A stretch of 64,000 bases of DNA from Pseudodonghicola flavimaris (GTDB lineage Bacteria; Pseudomonadota; Alphaproteobacteria; Rhodobacterales; Rhodobacteraceae): the NCBI RefSeq assembly GCF_030164425.1, contig NZ_JASNJD010000018.1, forward strand, positions 40,426-104,425, in the 5' to 3' direction. Positions within the stretch are counted from its first letter, which is position 1, and every line of letters begins with the position of its first letter. Made by a program: the position numbers and the translations under genes. Positions 1 to 8,949 of this stretch are shown here, piece by piece. The notes below the pieces were generated by a model that worked only from the letters and a program-made list of their open reading frames with translations, ran no database searches and was not told where the DNA came from.

Positions 1-944
1 CCATCGGCACCCGCGAACGCGCCTATCACGGGCTGACCGGCCTGTCGCGTGAGGTCACCACCCAGCCGCAATGGCATGGCGGCCTGTCGCGCGGCGATGG
101 CAGTGTCAGCCCGGCGGCGCCCAATTGCGAGGTTCGGGTGATCTCCGCCCCTGACAGCTCGCTCTACGGTCAGCGGGTGGTGCAGCACCCGCAGATGAGC
201 CCGGAGGAGATGACCGCGGTGCTCTCCGATGCGGCCTCTGTCATCGTCGATTACACCCAGGGCGGCATCTATCACGAGGCCGGTTATCAGGATCAGGTCG
301 CCGCCGCCGCGAAACGGGCCGGCGCCCTGTGGATCGCGGATGAGGTGGTGACCGGCGCCGGCCGCTCCGGCCGCTGGTTCGCCTTCCAGGGCGGCCAGTC
401 GCGCCCCGATATCGTCACCATGGGCAAGGCGCTGGCCGGCGGCGCCGGTCCGATCGGGGCGGTGATCCTGTCGCGCGACATCTGCGACGAGCTGAAGGAT
501 GCCGCCTGGCAGAACTACTCCACCTATCGCGGCCACCCCACCGCCATGGCCGGCGTCTCCACCTATCTCAGGGTGCTCCGACGCGACGGGCTCCTCGACC
601 GGGTGGCGGCGCTGGAACCGGTGATCGGCAAGCGGCTGGTCGAGATCGCTCAGCGTCACCCCAGCGTGTCGCGCGTCGATGGCCGTGGCCTGCACTGGAC
701 GGTGGAGTTCCACGGCCCGCACTGGGCCGACTGGACCGCCGCCACCCGGGAGACCCCGATCGCCTCAAAGGTGGTAGCCGCCGCCATGGCCCAGGGCGTC
801 TCCATCGGCACCAGCGGAGAGCAGACCTCGCTGTTCCTGGCGCCGCCGCTGATCATCTCCGACGCAGAGCTGGACCAGCTGCTGCAAGTGCTCGACCACG
901 CGCTGACCGCCGCGGACGAGGAATTCGCCCGCACCGCGGGTTAA
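1..944 (+). CDS. class III (omega) PLP aminotransferase, 5' end missing
   Basis: The reading frame is open from the left edge (codons in frame from base 3) to the TAA at 942-944, so the N-terminal part lies outside the window. The visible part holds the class III aminotransferase core: the cofactor-binding segment WIADEVVTGAGRSG followed by the Schiff-base lysine segment TMGKALAGG, then a typical C-terminal small domain. These enzymes move an amino group between an omega-amino compound or amino acid and a keto acid in the cytoplasm. The gene ends 14 bp before an NTF2-like gene and lies upstream of the hydantoinase operon, so it may belong to the same nitrogen-compound catabolism. The substrate cannot be read from the sequence. 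The internal GTG at 138 is not the start. Confidence 0.9.
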   Translation, partial: IGTRERAYHGLTGLSREVTTQPQWHGGLSRGDGSVSPAAPNCEVRVISAPDSSLYGQRVVQHPQMSPEEMTAVLSDAASVIVDYTQGGIYHEAGYQDQVAAAAKRAGALWIADEVVTGAGRSGRWFAFQGGQSRPDIVTMGKALAGGAGPIGAVILSRDICDELKDAAWQNYSTYRGHPTAMAGVSTYLRVLRRDGLLDRVAALEPVIGKRLVEIAQRHPSVSRVDGRGLHWTVEFHGPHWADWTAATRETPIASKVVAAAMAQGVSIGTSGEQTSLFLAPPLIISDAELDQLLQVLDHALTAADEEFARTAG

Positions 945-958
945 GGAAAGGACCTGTC

Positions 959-1339
959 ATGACCACCCCCGTCAAAAGCGACGAAGAGCAGCTGAAAGAC
1001 CTGATCCAGGAGTATTTCGATGCCATATACGAGGGCGACATCGCCCGCGTGCGGCAGGTGTTTCACCCGCTCTGCCGGCTGTTTGCGGTGATCGAGGGCA
1101 AGATCACTGCCTTCGATCACGATCCCTACATGGAACGTGTCGCCGGCCGGCCCTCCGGCGCGTCGCGCGGGGATGCACGCGACGATCAGATCGTCACGCT
1201 CAGCCTTGCCAGCCCGACCACTGCCTCCGCCCGGGTCAAGGATATCTATGCCCCGCATCGCTTCGTGAACGAGCTGACTTTCATGAAGGAAGACGGCCGC
1301 TGGTGGGTGATCGTCAAGGCCTGGCACGTGCTGTCCTGA
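959..1339 (+). CDS. NTF2-like / putative lumazine-binding family protein
   Basis: A 126-residue alpha+beta protein with the fold pattern of the NTF2-like superfamily (Lumazine_bd_2 type): an N-terminal helix with LIQEYFDAIYEGD, a middle HP-x-CRLF strand, and a C-terminal sheet ending in DGRWWVIVKAWHVL. Members are small cone-shaped cytoplasmic proteins used as ligand-binding or isomerase/dehydratase-like modules. A GGAAAGG ribosome site lies just before the ATG. The gene follows the aminotransferase by 14 bp and is probably co-transcribed with it. No catalytic residue can be assigned, so the role in the pathway is unknown. The family call rests on length and the C-terminal WW motif. Confidence 0.7.
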   Translation: MTTPVKSDEEQLKDLIQEYFDAIYEGDIARVRQVFHPLCRLFAVIEGKITAFDHDPYMERVAGRPSGASRGDARDDQIVTLSLASPTTASARVKDIYAPHRFVNELTFMKEDGRWWVIVKAWHVLS

Positions 1340-1350
1340 GCCGCGCGATC

Positions 1351-1367
1351 CTTTCGAAATCCGGAAT
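1351..1367. promoter_or_regulatory. candidate IclR operator, degenerate copy
   Basis: CTTTCGAAATCCGGAAT matches the reverse complement of the core of the palindrome at 2269-2287 (TTTCCGAAATCCGGAAA) at 14 of 17 positions. It sits just upstream of the TTGACA promoter element of the IclR gene, where an autoregulatory site would be expected. The sequence match is direct; the binding is inference. Confidence 0.4.
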
Positions 1368-1373
1368 ATATCA

Positions 1374-1403
1374 TTGACAGAACGCCGCAGGGGGACCTAG
1401 TTA
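1374..1403 (+). promoter_or_regulatory. candidate sigma70 promoter of the IclR gene
   Basis: TTGACA at 1374-1379 and TAGTTA at 1398-1403 are 18 bp apart, upstream of the GTG at 1503. The hexamer lies in the decamer ATTGACAGAA (1373-1382), which recurs exactly at 2506-2515 before hyuA, suggesting related promoters. Confidence 0.45.
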
Positions 1404-1502
1404 GCCCAGTTGGCGCTATTTAGCGTCACCCAAGGAATCGCCATCAAGCGTTATGTTTTTGAGCCGGGTTTCTTCGGAAACGCGCCGACGGAGGGACGAA
1501 AA

Positions 1503-2261
1503 GTGAGTAACGCAGACGATAGCCCCTTTGGTCGCGCTTTCCGGATTATGGAAACCCTTTCCGCCCACCCCGACGGGCTGACTCTCTCCGAGATCGCCGC
1601 CGCGACCGATCTGGTGGTCGCGACGGTGCACCGCCAACTCAACACGCTGATCAGCGTCGGCGCCGTGCGCAAGCTGAACACCAAGGCCTTCGTGCTGGGC
1701 GAACGCATGTGGATGATGGCGAGCCAGATGACCAATGGCGCCGATATCACCCATTCCGCCGCGCCGGTGCTGAAGGACCTTGCCGACCGCTTTGGCGAGA
1801 CCGCCTTTCTGGCGCGGCTGGTCGGCCAGACGGTTGAGGTAATGTCGACCTGCACCCCCACCGCCTTCGGCCAGTCCTTTGTCCAGCCCGGCCGCGGCAT
1901 GCCGCTCTATGCGGCGGCCACCGGCAAGATCCTCCTGGCCCAGAGCTCCGACAGTTTCATCGACGATTACCTGACCCTGCCCCGCAAGGCCTTCACCGCG
2001 AACACCAAGGTGGAGGAGGCCGATATCCGCGCCGAGATCGGCGATATCCGCAGCCGTCAGGTTGCCGTCTGCAACAATGAATTCGACCCCGGCATCCTGT
2101 CCTATGCCGCGGCGGTGGAGGACAGGCGCACCGGCATCACCTATGCGCTGGCCGTCTTCGGGCTGGCCGACCGGTTTTCCACCATCGACCGTGGCACCGT
2201 CGAGACCCAGTTGCTGAACGCCGCACATCGGCTGTCGCTGTCCCTGCGCGGGATCGGCTGA
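1503..2261 (+). CDS. IclR-family transcriptional regulator
   Basis: A 252-residue regulator with an N-terminal winged helix-turn-helix (FRIMETLSAHPDGLTLSEI, then the recognition helix region VVATVHRQLNTL) and a C-terminal GAF-like effector domain ending in a typical IclR tail. GTG 1503 is chosen because a GGAGGG site lies 7-13 bp upstream and the protein then begins, as in the family, a few residues before the HTH; the frame stays open upstream to a TTG at 1410, which would add 31 unrelated residues. IclR proteins act as dimers or tetramers on palindromes near the genes they control. Here the regulator precedes the hydantoinase/ABC operon in the same orientation, and palindromes flank it, so it is the likely local regulator and probably also controls itself. 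The effector is unknown. Confidence 0.88.
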   Translation: MSNADDSPFGRAFRIMETLSAHPDGLTLSEIAAATDLVVATVHRQLNTLISVGAVRKLNTKAFVLGERMWMMASQMTNGADITHSAAPVLKDLADRFGETAFLARLVGQTVEVMSTCTPTAFGQSFVQPGRGMPLYAAATGKILLAQSSDSFIDDYLTLPRKAFTANTKVEEADIRAEIGDIRSRQVAVCNNEFDPGILSYAAAVEDRRTGITYALAVFGLADRFSTIDRGTVETQLLNAAHRLSLSLRGIG

Positions 2262-2268
2262 CCACGTC

Positions 2269-2287
2269 TTTTCCGGATTTCGGAAAA
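2269..2287. promoter_or_regulatory. perfect palindrome, candidate IclR operator
   Basis: TTTTCCG, 5-bp spacer GATTT, CGGAAAA: a perfect inverted repeat with 7-bp arms. It lies 8 bp after the iclR stop codon, in the 320-bp region before hyuA. Size and symmetry suit an IclR-type dimer. Confidence 0.55.
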
Positions 2288-2389
2288 CGAGCCGCCCCCT
2301 CAAGCCCGATGGATGGGTGCATTGACCTGAGACCTCTGGCAATCATCCACATGACCGGCCCCTGACCGCATCTCAGGGCAGCGCCACGG

Positions 2390-2408
2390 ATTTCCGATTT
2401 TCGGAAAT
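2390..2408. promoter_or_regulatory. second perfect palindrome, candidate IclR operator
   Basis: ATTTCCG, 5-bp spacer ATTTT, CGGAAAT: 7-bp perfect arms with the same TTTCCG/CGGAAA core and the same spacer length as the site at 2269-2287. Its centre is 121 bp from that of the first site, close to 11.5 helical turns. It lies about 100 bp upstream of the TTGACA before hyuA. Confidence 0.55.
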
Positions 2409-2506
2409 TCGCTCTCGTTCCTCGAAAAATTCGCTTCTTCTTTGGGCATCCCTGCCGTGCGGCAGGGGTTTGTGGCGGTTTCCGCCCCCTCCCCCCTGCC
2501 GATCCA

Positions 2507-2535
2507 TTGACAGAATCCCTCACAGCCCGATCATT
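2507..2535 (+). promoter_or_regulatory. candidate promoter of the hyuA operon
   Basis: TTGACA at 2507-2512, inside the decamer ATTGACAGAA shared with the iclR promoter, is followed after 17 bp by a weak -10 (ATCATT, 2530-2535). A degenerate copy of the palindrome (2553-2569, 11 of 17 positions) lies between this promoter and the GTG start of hyuA, a position where a bound repressor would block transcription. The rest of the 2262-2581 interval shows no gene. Confidence 0.4.
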
Positions 2536-2581
2536 CGAAAAAACGAGAAAACTTATCGAATACCGAAAGTGAGGGCAGCCT

Positions 2582-4594
2582 GTGTCGGACTGGCGTCTAG
2601 GAATTGATATCGGGGGCACCTTCACGGATGTGATCGCCGTTTCCCCCGACGGCACGAACCGGCGGTCTGCCAAGGTCCCCAGCAAACCCGCCGAGCCGGT
2701 GCAGGCCATCGTCGAGGCGATCGCGGCGGTGGATCTGGCCTGGGACGAGGTCAGCGAGATCGTCCATGGCACCACCCTCGTCACAAACGATATTGTCGAG
2801 CATAACTTTCGCCCCTGCGCCCTGATCGCCACAACCGGGTTTTCCGACAGTATCGAGATCGGCCGCACTTCGCGCCGGGCGCTTTACCGGCTGGATCTGC
2901 CGCCCAAGGTGACACCGCTGGTGCCCGCGGACCTCAGGTTCGAGGTTGAGGAGCGTTTGTTGGCCGATGGCACGGTTCTGACCGAACTGGCCGACAGCGA
3001 GATCGACCGGGTGATCGCCGCAATCAGGCAGTCCGGTGTCGATACCGTGGCCGTCTGCCTGCTGCACGCCTTCCAGAACCCGGCGCATGAGATCAAGCTG
3101 GGCGAACGGCTGGCGCAGCATTTTCCCAATGTCTCCCTCAGCCACGATATTTCCCCCGAGATTCGCGAATTCGAACGGATGAGCACGACGGTGCTGAACG
3201 CGATGATGATGGGCAAGATCCGCGCCCATCTGCAGCGGATCGAGGAGACCAAGGCGCCCAACAGCCGGGTGCACCTGATGCACTCGGCCTCCGGCATGGC
3301 GACACCGGAGCTGATCGCGGAACGCCCGCTGATGCTGGCGATGTCCGGCCCCGCCGCCGGCGCGCTCGCCACCACAGAGATGGCCCGCGCGCTGGGGATC
3401 GGCAACGCGCTGACCTTCGACATGGGTGGCACCACCACCGATGTCTGCCTGATCGTCGACGGCCGCGCCGAAGTGGCGGCGAACCGCGAGCTCGGCGGCC
3501 AGCGGATCCGGCTGCCGATGGTGGCGGTGGATTCCATCGGCGCCGGTGGCGGCTCCATCGCCCGGCTGGTCTCCGGCGCGCTGGAGGTCGGCCCGCGCAG
3601 CGCCGGCGCCACCCCGGGGCCGGCCTGCTATGGCAAGGGCGGCAGCCTACCGACGGTGTCCGACGCCGATATGGTGCTGGGCTATCTCAACCCCGCGCGC
3701 ACGCTGGGCGGGTCGGTGCCCCTGCAACCGCAGCTGGCCGAAGAGGTGATCGGCGCGCTCGGCGCCGAGATGGGTTTCGACGTCAGAGAGGCTGCCGTCG
3801 GCATCACCCGCGTCGTACATGCCACCATGGCACGTGCGCTGCGCAAGGCGACGGTGGAACGCGGGCTCGATATCCGCAGCTTCGATCTGGTCGCCTTCGG
3901 CGGCGCCGGCCCGATGCACGCGGTCGAGGTCGCCCGCATCTGCGGCATTCGGCGGATCGTGGTGCCGATGTTCTCCTCTGGCTTCTCGGCGCTCGGCTGT
4001 GTCGATGCGGCGATGAGCTATTCGCGTCAGTTCACCGTGAACATGAAGTCGCGAGACTGGGACCAGACGCGGCTGGACGCGCTTCTGAAAGAAGAGATCG
4101 ACACCCTGTCGAAGGCGCTGATCGAGGCCGGCCACGACTGGGACAGCCTGCGGATCAGCCATACCGCCGGCATCCGCTATTCCGGCCAGAGCTACGAGAC
4201 GCCGATCCATGGCCCCGCCTTCACCGATCCCGAGCAGTTGGGGGCCCAGTTCGATGCCGCCCACCGCGCGGTCTATGGCTATGCCACCGGCGAGACCTGG
4301 GAGCTGATGACAGTACGGACCGAAGTGACCGGCCCCGCCCGGGGCGGCGACGCGGCCAAGATCGCCGGCGGTCTGGCCACCCCCGCCCCGGTGGGCTGGC
4401 GCGAGGTGACCTTCGAGACCGGCGAAAGCGCCCGGACCCCGGTCTATGCCCGCGACGCACTGGTGGTCGATGCGGTGATGCCGGGGCCGCTGATCGTCGA
4501 GGACGACTGGTCCACCGTGGTCATCCCGCCGCGGGACAGCCTGCGCCGCGACGCCACCGGCAACCTGCATATCGAGGTGGAGCTGCCGCAATGA
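2582..4594 (+). CDS. hyuA: hydantoinase/oxoprolinase family, subunit A (HyuA)
   Basis: A 670-residue protein of the HyuA/oxoprolinase-A family. These are ATP-dependent enzymes that open cyclic amides such as hydantoins or 5-oxoproline, or carboxylate ketones, together with a HyuB subunit. The N-terminus has the phosphate-binding IDIGGTFTDV (residues 5-14), the middle of the protein has the second actin-like loop FDMGGTTTDV, and the AFGGAGPMHA segment typical of the family follows. GTG 2582 is preceded by GAGGG at 2571. The stop overlaps the start of hyuB by 4 bp, so the two are translationally coupled. Downstream genes encode a peptide-type ABC importer, which suggests a small cyclic amide or peptide-like compound is imported and opened. 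The actual substrate cannot be assigned. Confidence 0.9.
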   Translation: MSDWRLGIDIGGTFTDVIAVSPDGTNRRSAKVPSKPAEPVQAIVEAIAAVDLAWDEVSEIVHGTTLVTNDIVEHNFRPCALIATTGFSDSIEIGRTSRRALYRLDLPPKVTPLVPADLRFEVEERLLADGTVLTELADSEIDRVIAAIRQSGVDTVAVCLLHAFQNPAHEIKLGERLAQHFPNVSLSHDISPEIREFERMSTTVLNAMMMGKIRAHLQRIEETKAPNSRVHLMHSASGMATPELIAERPLMLAMSGPAAGALATTEMARALGIGNALTFDMGGTTTDVCLIVDGRAEVAANRELGGQRIRLPMVAVDSIGAGGGSIARLVSGALEVGPRSAGATPGPACYGKGGSLPTVSDADMVLGYLNPARTLGGSVPLQPQLAEEVIGALGAEMGFDVREAAVGITRVVHATMARALRKATVERGLDIRSFDLVAFGGAGPMHAVEVARICGIRRIVVPMFSSGFSALGCVDAAMSYSRQFTVNMKSRDWDQTRLDALLKEEIDTLSKALIEAGHDWDSLRISHTAGIRYSGQSYETPIHGPAFTDPEQLGAQFDAAHRAVYGYATGETWELMTVRTEVTGPARGGDAAKIAGGLATPAPVGWREVTFETGESARTPVYARDALVVDAVMPGPLIVEDDWSTVVIPPRDSLRRDATGNLHIEVELPQ

Positions 4595-6186
4595 AGGACG
4601 TGCCTGTGAAACTCGACCCCGTGTCCCTCGAAGTGATCCGCAACGCCCTGAGCGCGGTGGCGGAAGAGATGTCGAGCGTGGTGATGCGCGCCGCGCGCTC
4701 GCCGCTCCTGCGCGAGGCCGGCGATCATTCCTCCGCCCTGACCGATACCGATGGCTATCTGGTGGCGCAGGGGCGCGATGTGCCGGTTCATCTGGGCGTG
4801 CTCAGCTTCACCGTGCGGGAATTCATCCGCGTGGTCGGCCGCGCGGCGCTGAAACCGGGCGATGTCTGGATCCTCAACCTGCCCGATGTCGGCGGCAACC
4901 ACCTGCCCGACGTCAAGCTGATCCGCCCGGTCTTTCACGACGGCGCGCTCTATGCCTTCTCGATCAGCCTGGCGCATTGGGCCGATGTCGGCGGCGCCAT
5001 GCCCGGCAGCTATTACGCCGCCGCCTTCGACTGCTGGCAGGAGGGGCTACGCATCCCGCCGGTCCGCCTGGTCGCGGGTGACGAGATCGACGAGGAGAAG
5101 ATGGGCCTGATCCTCGCCAACGTGCGCGGCCCGGCGGAACGGCGCGGCGATATCCTGGCGCAGATCTCGGCCACCACGGTCGCCGGACGCCGGCTGGAGG
5201 AGCTGCGCCAGACCTATGGCGTCGATTTCCTGACGGCCGCCTTCGAGGCCATCCACGACCGCGCGGAACGGCAGATGCGCGAGGCGATCGCGGCGATCCC
5301 GGATGGCACCTACGCCGGCGAGGATTTTCTCGATGACGATGGCCACGGCGGGGCGCCGGTGGCGCTCAGGGTCAGGGTCACCATCTCGGGGGAAACCGCC
5401 AGTTTCGACTTCACCGGGACCGACGATGCGGTGCCGGGCGCACTGAACACCACCCCCTTCATCGCCGCCGCCGGGGTCTTCTATGTGATGAAGGCGCTCT
5501 ACGGCCCGGATATCCAGCCCTCTGCCGGCTGCTACCGGCCGCTGTCGGTGATCACCCGGCCGGGGTCACTGCTCGATCCGCGCAGCAACGTGCCGGTGGT
5601 CGGCGGCAACCACGAGACCTGCCAGCGGGTCGCCGATGCGATCTTCAAGGCGCTGGTCCCGGTCGCGGCCGAGAAGCTTTCCGCCGGCGGCCCGACCACG
5701 GCGGGGCTGCTGATCTTCTCCGCCCGCAACGACGAGGGGGATTATTCAACCTTCTACGAAGTCCACGGAGGTGGCGAGGGCGCCCGGATCGACCGCGACG
5801 GCATGGCCGTGACCCGGGTGCATCTGGCCAATGTGATGAGCACCCCGGCCGAGGTGATCGAGACGGAATATCCGATCATGGTCGAACGCCAGGCGCTGCG
5901 GCCGCACTCGGGCGGGGACGGCGCCCATCGCGGCGGCGACGGCCTGCACCGGGTCTATCGGATGATGGCCGATCGCGTCTCGCTCACCACCATGTTCGAA
6001 CGCGCCGTGGTTCCCGCCTACGGGCTGGAAGGCGGCGACGACGGGGCGCTCTTCGAAGTGACCCTGACAAGGAAAGAAGGCACGCAGGAAAAGCTGCCCG
6101 GAAAACACAATGTCACCATCGACAGGGACGACCGGGTCACCGTTCTGACCTGCGGCGGCGGCGGCTACGGGGTCAAGCCCGTCTGA
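4591..6186 (+). CDS. hyuB: hydantoinase/oxoprolinase family, subunit B (HyuB)
   Basis: A 531-residue subunit B of the hydantoinase/oxoprolinase family. Hallmarks are the N-terminal LEVIRNALSAVAEEM block, the DHSSAL segment, the region LNLPDVGGNHLPDV and the C-terminal glycine-rich GGGGYG turn. It forms the metal-dependent partner of HyuA in a cytoplasmic complex. The start overlaps the hyuA stop (ATGA), and length is normal for the family. A 51-bp gap with AACAGGAAAAGG precedes the solute-binding protein gene, which is probably in the same transcript. Confidence 0.9.
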   Translation: MKDVPVKLDPVSLEVIRNALSAVAEEMSSVVMRAARSPLLREAGDHSSALTDTDGYLVAQGRDVPVHLGVLSFTVREFIRVVGRAALKPGDVWILNLPDVGGNHLPDVKLIRPVFHDGALYAFSISLAHWADVGGAMPGSYYAAAFDCWQEGLRIPPVRLVAGDEIDEEKMGLILANVRGPAERRGDILAQISATTVAGRRLEELRQTYGVDFLTAAFEAIHDRAERQMREAIAAIPDGTYAGEDFLDDDGHGGAPVALRVRVTISGETASFDFTGTDDAVPGALNTTPFIAAAGVFYVMKALYGPDIQPSAGCYRPLSVITRPGSLLDPRSNVPVVGGNHETCQRVADAIFKALVPVAAEKLSAGGPTTAGLLIFSARNDEGDYSTFYEVHGGGEGARIDRDGMAVTRVHLANVMSTPAEVIETEYPIMVERQALRPHSGGDGAHRGGDGLHRVYRMMADRVSLTTMFERAVVPAYGLEGGDDGALFEVTLTRKEGTQEKLPGKHNVTIDRDDRVTVLTCGGGGYGVKPV

Positions 6187-6237
6187 GGCGCCCCCAAGAT
6201 CATCATAATATCCCAACAGGAAAAGGTAGACGGAAGA

Positions 6238-7848
6238 ATGAAAAGACGTGATTTTCTGAACGCGGCCGCGCTCTCCGGCGTTTCGCTTCTGGGCCTCAAG
6301 CTCGGCGCCGGACCGGCGGCGGCCGCCGGGCGCAACGATGTCATCCGCATTCTGCTGGAAGACAGCCCCAATACCTTCGACCCCTCCGGCACCGGCTATA
6401 ACCCGGCCTCCTGCAATATCTCATGGAACGTCTACGACCGGCTGGTGACCTATGCCTCCAAGCCGGTGGCGGGCGAAGACGATGCCTTCATCTACGATTA
6501 CGACACCATCGTCGGCCAGGCGGCAGAGAGCTATGAGGTCTCCGAGGACGGCACCGTCCTGACCTTCAAGATGCGCGAAGGCGCCACCTTTCACGATGGC
6601 CGCCCGGTCACCGCGCATGACGCCAAATGGTCGCTGGACCGCGCCGTGTCGGTGCCGACCTCCAAGGCGCAGCTGTCCACCGGCTCGCTGACCAGCCCGG
6701 ATCAGTTCGTCGTCCTCGACGACATGACGCTGCAGATCACCGTGCCGCAGGCCGACCGCTTCACCCTGCCGAACCTCTGCATCCTGTTCCCCGCCATCAT
6801 CAATTCGGAACTGGCCAAGGAGCACGCGACCGAGGACGACCCCTGGGCGCTGAACTGGCTGAAGACCAACGAAGCCGGCGGCGGCCCCTTCGTGATGAGC
6901 CGCTATGTCGCCGATCAGCAATTCGTGCTGGAACGCTTCGACGACTGGAAGAACGGCGAGGTGCCGGGCCAGGCGCGTGTGCTGGCACAGATCGTGCCGG
7001 TCGCCTCCTCGCGCCGCGCCACCGCCGAGAAGGGCGAGGCCGATCTGGTCCGCGCCCTGTCGGGCCGCGACATCAAGGACGTGATGGACGAGGGCCAGCG
7101 CCGGGTGCTGGGCATCTCCAACCCGGCACGGATGGTGGCGATCGCCATGAACTCGGAAATGCCGCCCTTCAACGACAAGCGGGTGCGGCAGGCGGTGGCC
7201 TATTCGGTGCCCTATGAGGAGATGTTCCAGTCGGTGCTCTATGGCCGCGGCACACCGCTCTTCGGAGGCACCGCCGAGACGACCGAGGCGATCTATCCGC
7301 AGCCCCTGCCCTACACCCAGGATCTGGAGAAGGCCAAGGCACTGCTGGCCGAGGCCGGCCTCGCCGACGGGTTCGACACGACCTTCACCATCGACAGCTC
7401 CTATACCGCGACCAGCGAACCGGTGGCGATCCTGATGCAGGAGGCACTGGGCAAGATCGGCATCAGGGTGAAGATCGAAAAGGTGCCCTCCGGCCAGATG
7501 GGGCAGCTGCAGACCGACCGGGCCCTGCCGATGTTCATCGCCATGGGCGGCGCCTGGCTGGCCGACCCGGATTACTTCTTCCGCATCTTCTACAACTCCG
7601 CCCGCCGCTGGAACTACGGCAACTACCAGAACCCGGAGATGGCACAGCTGGTAGAAGAGACCCGGTTTGAGAGCGATCCGGCGGTCTACAAGGCCAAGGT
7701 GCTGCGGATGATCGAACTGGCCAAGGACGACGTGCCGCTGATCGCACTGTGGTCGCCCTATCAGGACACCGTGCTGAGCGATGCGATCCACGGCTACACC
7801 TACATGTTCCACGGTCAGCTGGAGATGCGGCCGCTCTACAAGGCCTGA
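6238..7848 (+). CDS. ABC importer solute-binding protein, peptide/nickel family (SBP 5), Tat-type signal
   Basis: A 536-residue periplasmic solute receptor of the DppA/OppA family (SBP_bac_5). The N-terminus KRRDFLNAAALSG is a twin-arginine (Tat) signal, so the protein is probably exported folded and cleaved after about residue 30. Family marks are LTFKMREGATFHDGRPVTA near residues 104-122 and the C-terminal Tyr/Trp-rich segment. It delivers ligand to the two permeases encoded next. Ligands of this family include di- and oligopeptides, nickel, opines and other amide compounds; the hyuAB context favours a cyclic amide or a peptide-like nitrogen compound. A strong stem-loop follows the stop codon. 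Confidence 0.88.
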   Translation: MKRRDFLNAAALSGVSLLGLKLGAGPAAAAGRNDVIRILLEDSPNTFDPSGTGYNPASCNISWNVYDRLVTYASKPVAGEDDAFIYDYDTIVGQAAESYEVSEDGTVLTFKMREGATFHDGRPVTAHDAKWSLDRAVSVPTSKAQLSTGSLTSPDQFVVLDDMTLQITVPQADRFTLPNLCILFPAIINSELAKEHATEDDPWALNWLKTNEAGGGPFVMSRYVADQQFVLERFDDWKNGEVPGQARVLAQIVPVASSRRATAEKGEADLVRALSGRDIKDVMDEGQRRVLGISNPARMVAIAMNSEMPPFNDKRVRQAVAYSVPYEEMFQSVLYGRGTPLFGGTAETTEAIYPQPLPYTQDLEKAKALLAEAGLADGFDTTFTIDSSYTATSEPVAILMQEALGKIGIRVKIEKVPSGQMGQLQTDRALPMFIAMGGAWLADPDYFFRIFYNSARRWNYGNYQNPEMAQLVEETRFESDPAVYKAKVLRMIELAKDDVPLIALWSPYQDTVLSDAIHGYTYMFHGQLEMRPLYKA

Positions 7849-7869
7849 GCCTGACCGACTGCCTTCTGC

Positions 7870-7889
7870 GGGGCCGGTGCGCCGGCCCC
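7870..7889 (+). other. intercistronic stem-loop after the binding-protein gene
   Basis: GGGGCCGG, loop TGCG, CCGGCCCC: a perfect 8-bp GC stem, without a U-run, in the 68-bp gap between the binding-protein and permease genes. Such hairpins often protect the upstream message from 3' decay, so that more receptor than permease is made. A similar element lies at 13730-13757 in the second ABC operon. Confidence 0.5.
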
Positions 7890-7916
7890 CTCCCTGCCCG
7901 CGGCCCGGAGCCTTTC

Positions 7917-8945
7917 ATGAAGTACCGCACCCTTCGCCTGATCCTCTGGCGCTTGCTGATGGCGCTGCCGATCCTCTTCGGGGTGATCGTCGTCACCTTC
8001 GTGCTGATCCGGGCGCTGCCGGGCGATCCGGCCATCGCCTATGCCTCGGGCCCCAGCATGGATCAGGAAGATATCGAGGCGATCCGCCGGGCGATGGGGC
8101 TGGATAAATCCGTCTTTCAGCAATTCCTGATCTACCTGTCCAATATCGCCCATCTGAATTTCGGCACCTCGATGATCACCGGCCAGCCGGTGCTGCAGGA
8201 TTTCGCCGAACGGCTGCCGGCGACCATCGAACTGGCCATCGTCGCCTTTGCGATGTCGCTGATCGTGGCGCTGCCGGTGGGGGTGCTGGCCGCCGTCTAT
8301 CGCGACAGCTGGATCGATCAGCTCTCCCGCGTGATCACCTCGATCTCGGCGGCGATGCCGGGGTTCTTCTTCGGGCTGATCCTGATCTTCATCTTCTATT
8401 TCGTGCTGAGCCTGGCGCCCGAGCCCATCGGCCGGCTGTCGGGCTGGACCATCGCGCCGCCCACCGTCACCGGTTTCATGACCATCGACGCCGCCCTGAT
8501 CGGCGATTGGGAAGTGGTCCGCGAGGCCATCGTCAAGATGCTGATGCCGGCGGCCTCGATGGCGATCTTCGCGGTGGCGCCGCTGATGCGGATGATGCGC
8601 GGCGGCATGATCGACGCGCTCGACAGCGATTACATCAAGGCGGCCCGTGCCTATGGCGTGCCGGGCTGGAAGATCCTGCTGCAATACGCGCTGCCCAACG
8701 CCATGCTGCCGGTGTTGGCGACCATGGGCATGGTGCTGTCGACCATGCTCGGCGCCAATATCATGATCGAGAAGCTCTTCGCCTGGCCCGGCATCGGTTC
8801 CTATTCGGTCAATGCGCTGATCGGGGTGGATTACGCGCCGGTGCAGGCCTTCGTCCTGATCGTCGCCGTACTCTTCGTGCTGATGACACTGGCGATCGAC
8901 ATCCTCTCCGCCGCGATCGACCCGCGCTACAAGCTGAAGGGCTGA
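7917..8945 (+). CDS. ABC importer permease, DppB-like
   Basis: A 342-residue inner-membrane permease of the DppB/OppB family. TM1 near residues 15-32 is followed by the family segment LPGDPA and a long periplasmic loop, and the cytoplasmic EAA coupling loop reads AARAYGVPGWKILLQYALPNAMLPV. ATG 7917 is chosen because GGAG lies about 10 bp upstream and the protein then begins exactly at the usual MKYRTLRLILWRLL; the frame is open further upstream to 7749 only because it overlaps the previous gene. It pairs with the DppC-like permease 4 bp downstream to form the channel. Confidence 0.9.
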   Translation: MKYRTLRLILWRLLMALPILFGVIVVTFVLIRALPGDPAIAYASGPSMDQEDIEAIRRAMGLDKSVFQQFLIYLSNIAHLNFGTSMITGQPVLQDFAERLPATIELAIVAFAMSLIVALPVGVLAAVYRDSWIDQLSRVITSISAAMPGFFFGLILIFIFYFVLSLAPEPIGRLSGWTIAPPTVTGFMTIDAALIGDWEVVREAIVKMLMPAASMAIFAVAPLMRMMRGGMIDALDSDYIKAARAYGVPGWKILLQYALPNAMLPVLATMGMVLSTMLGANIMIEKLFAWPGIGSYSVNALIGVDYAPVQAFVLIVAVLFVLMTLAIDILSAAIDPRYKLKG

Positions 8946-8949
8946 GATC

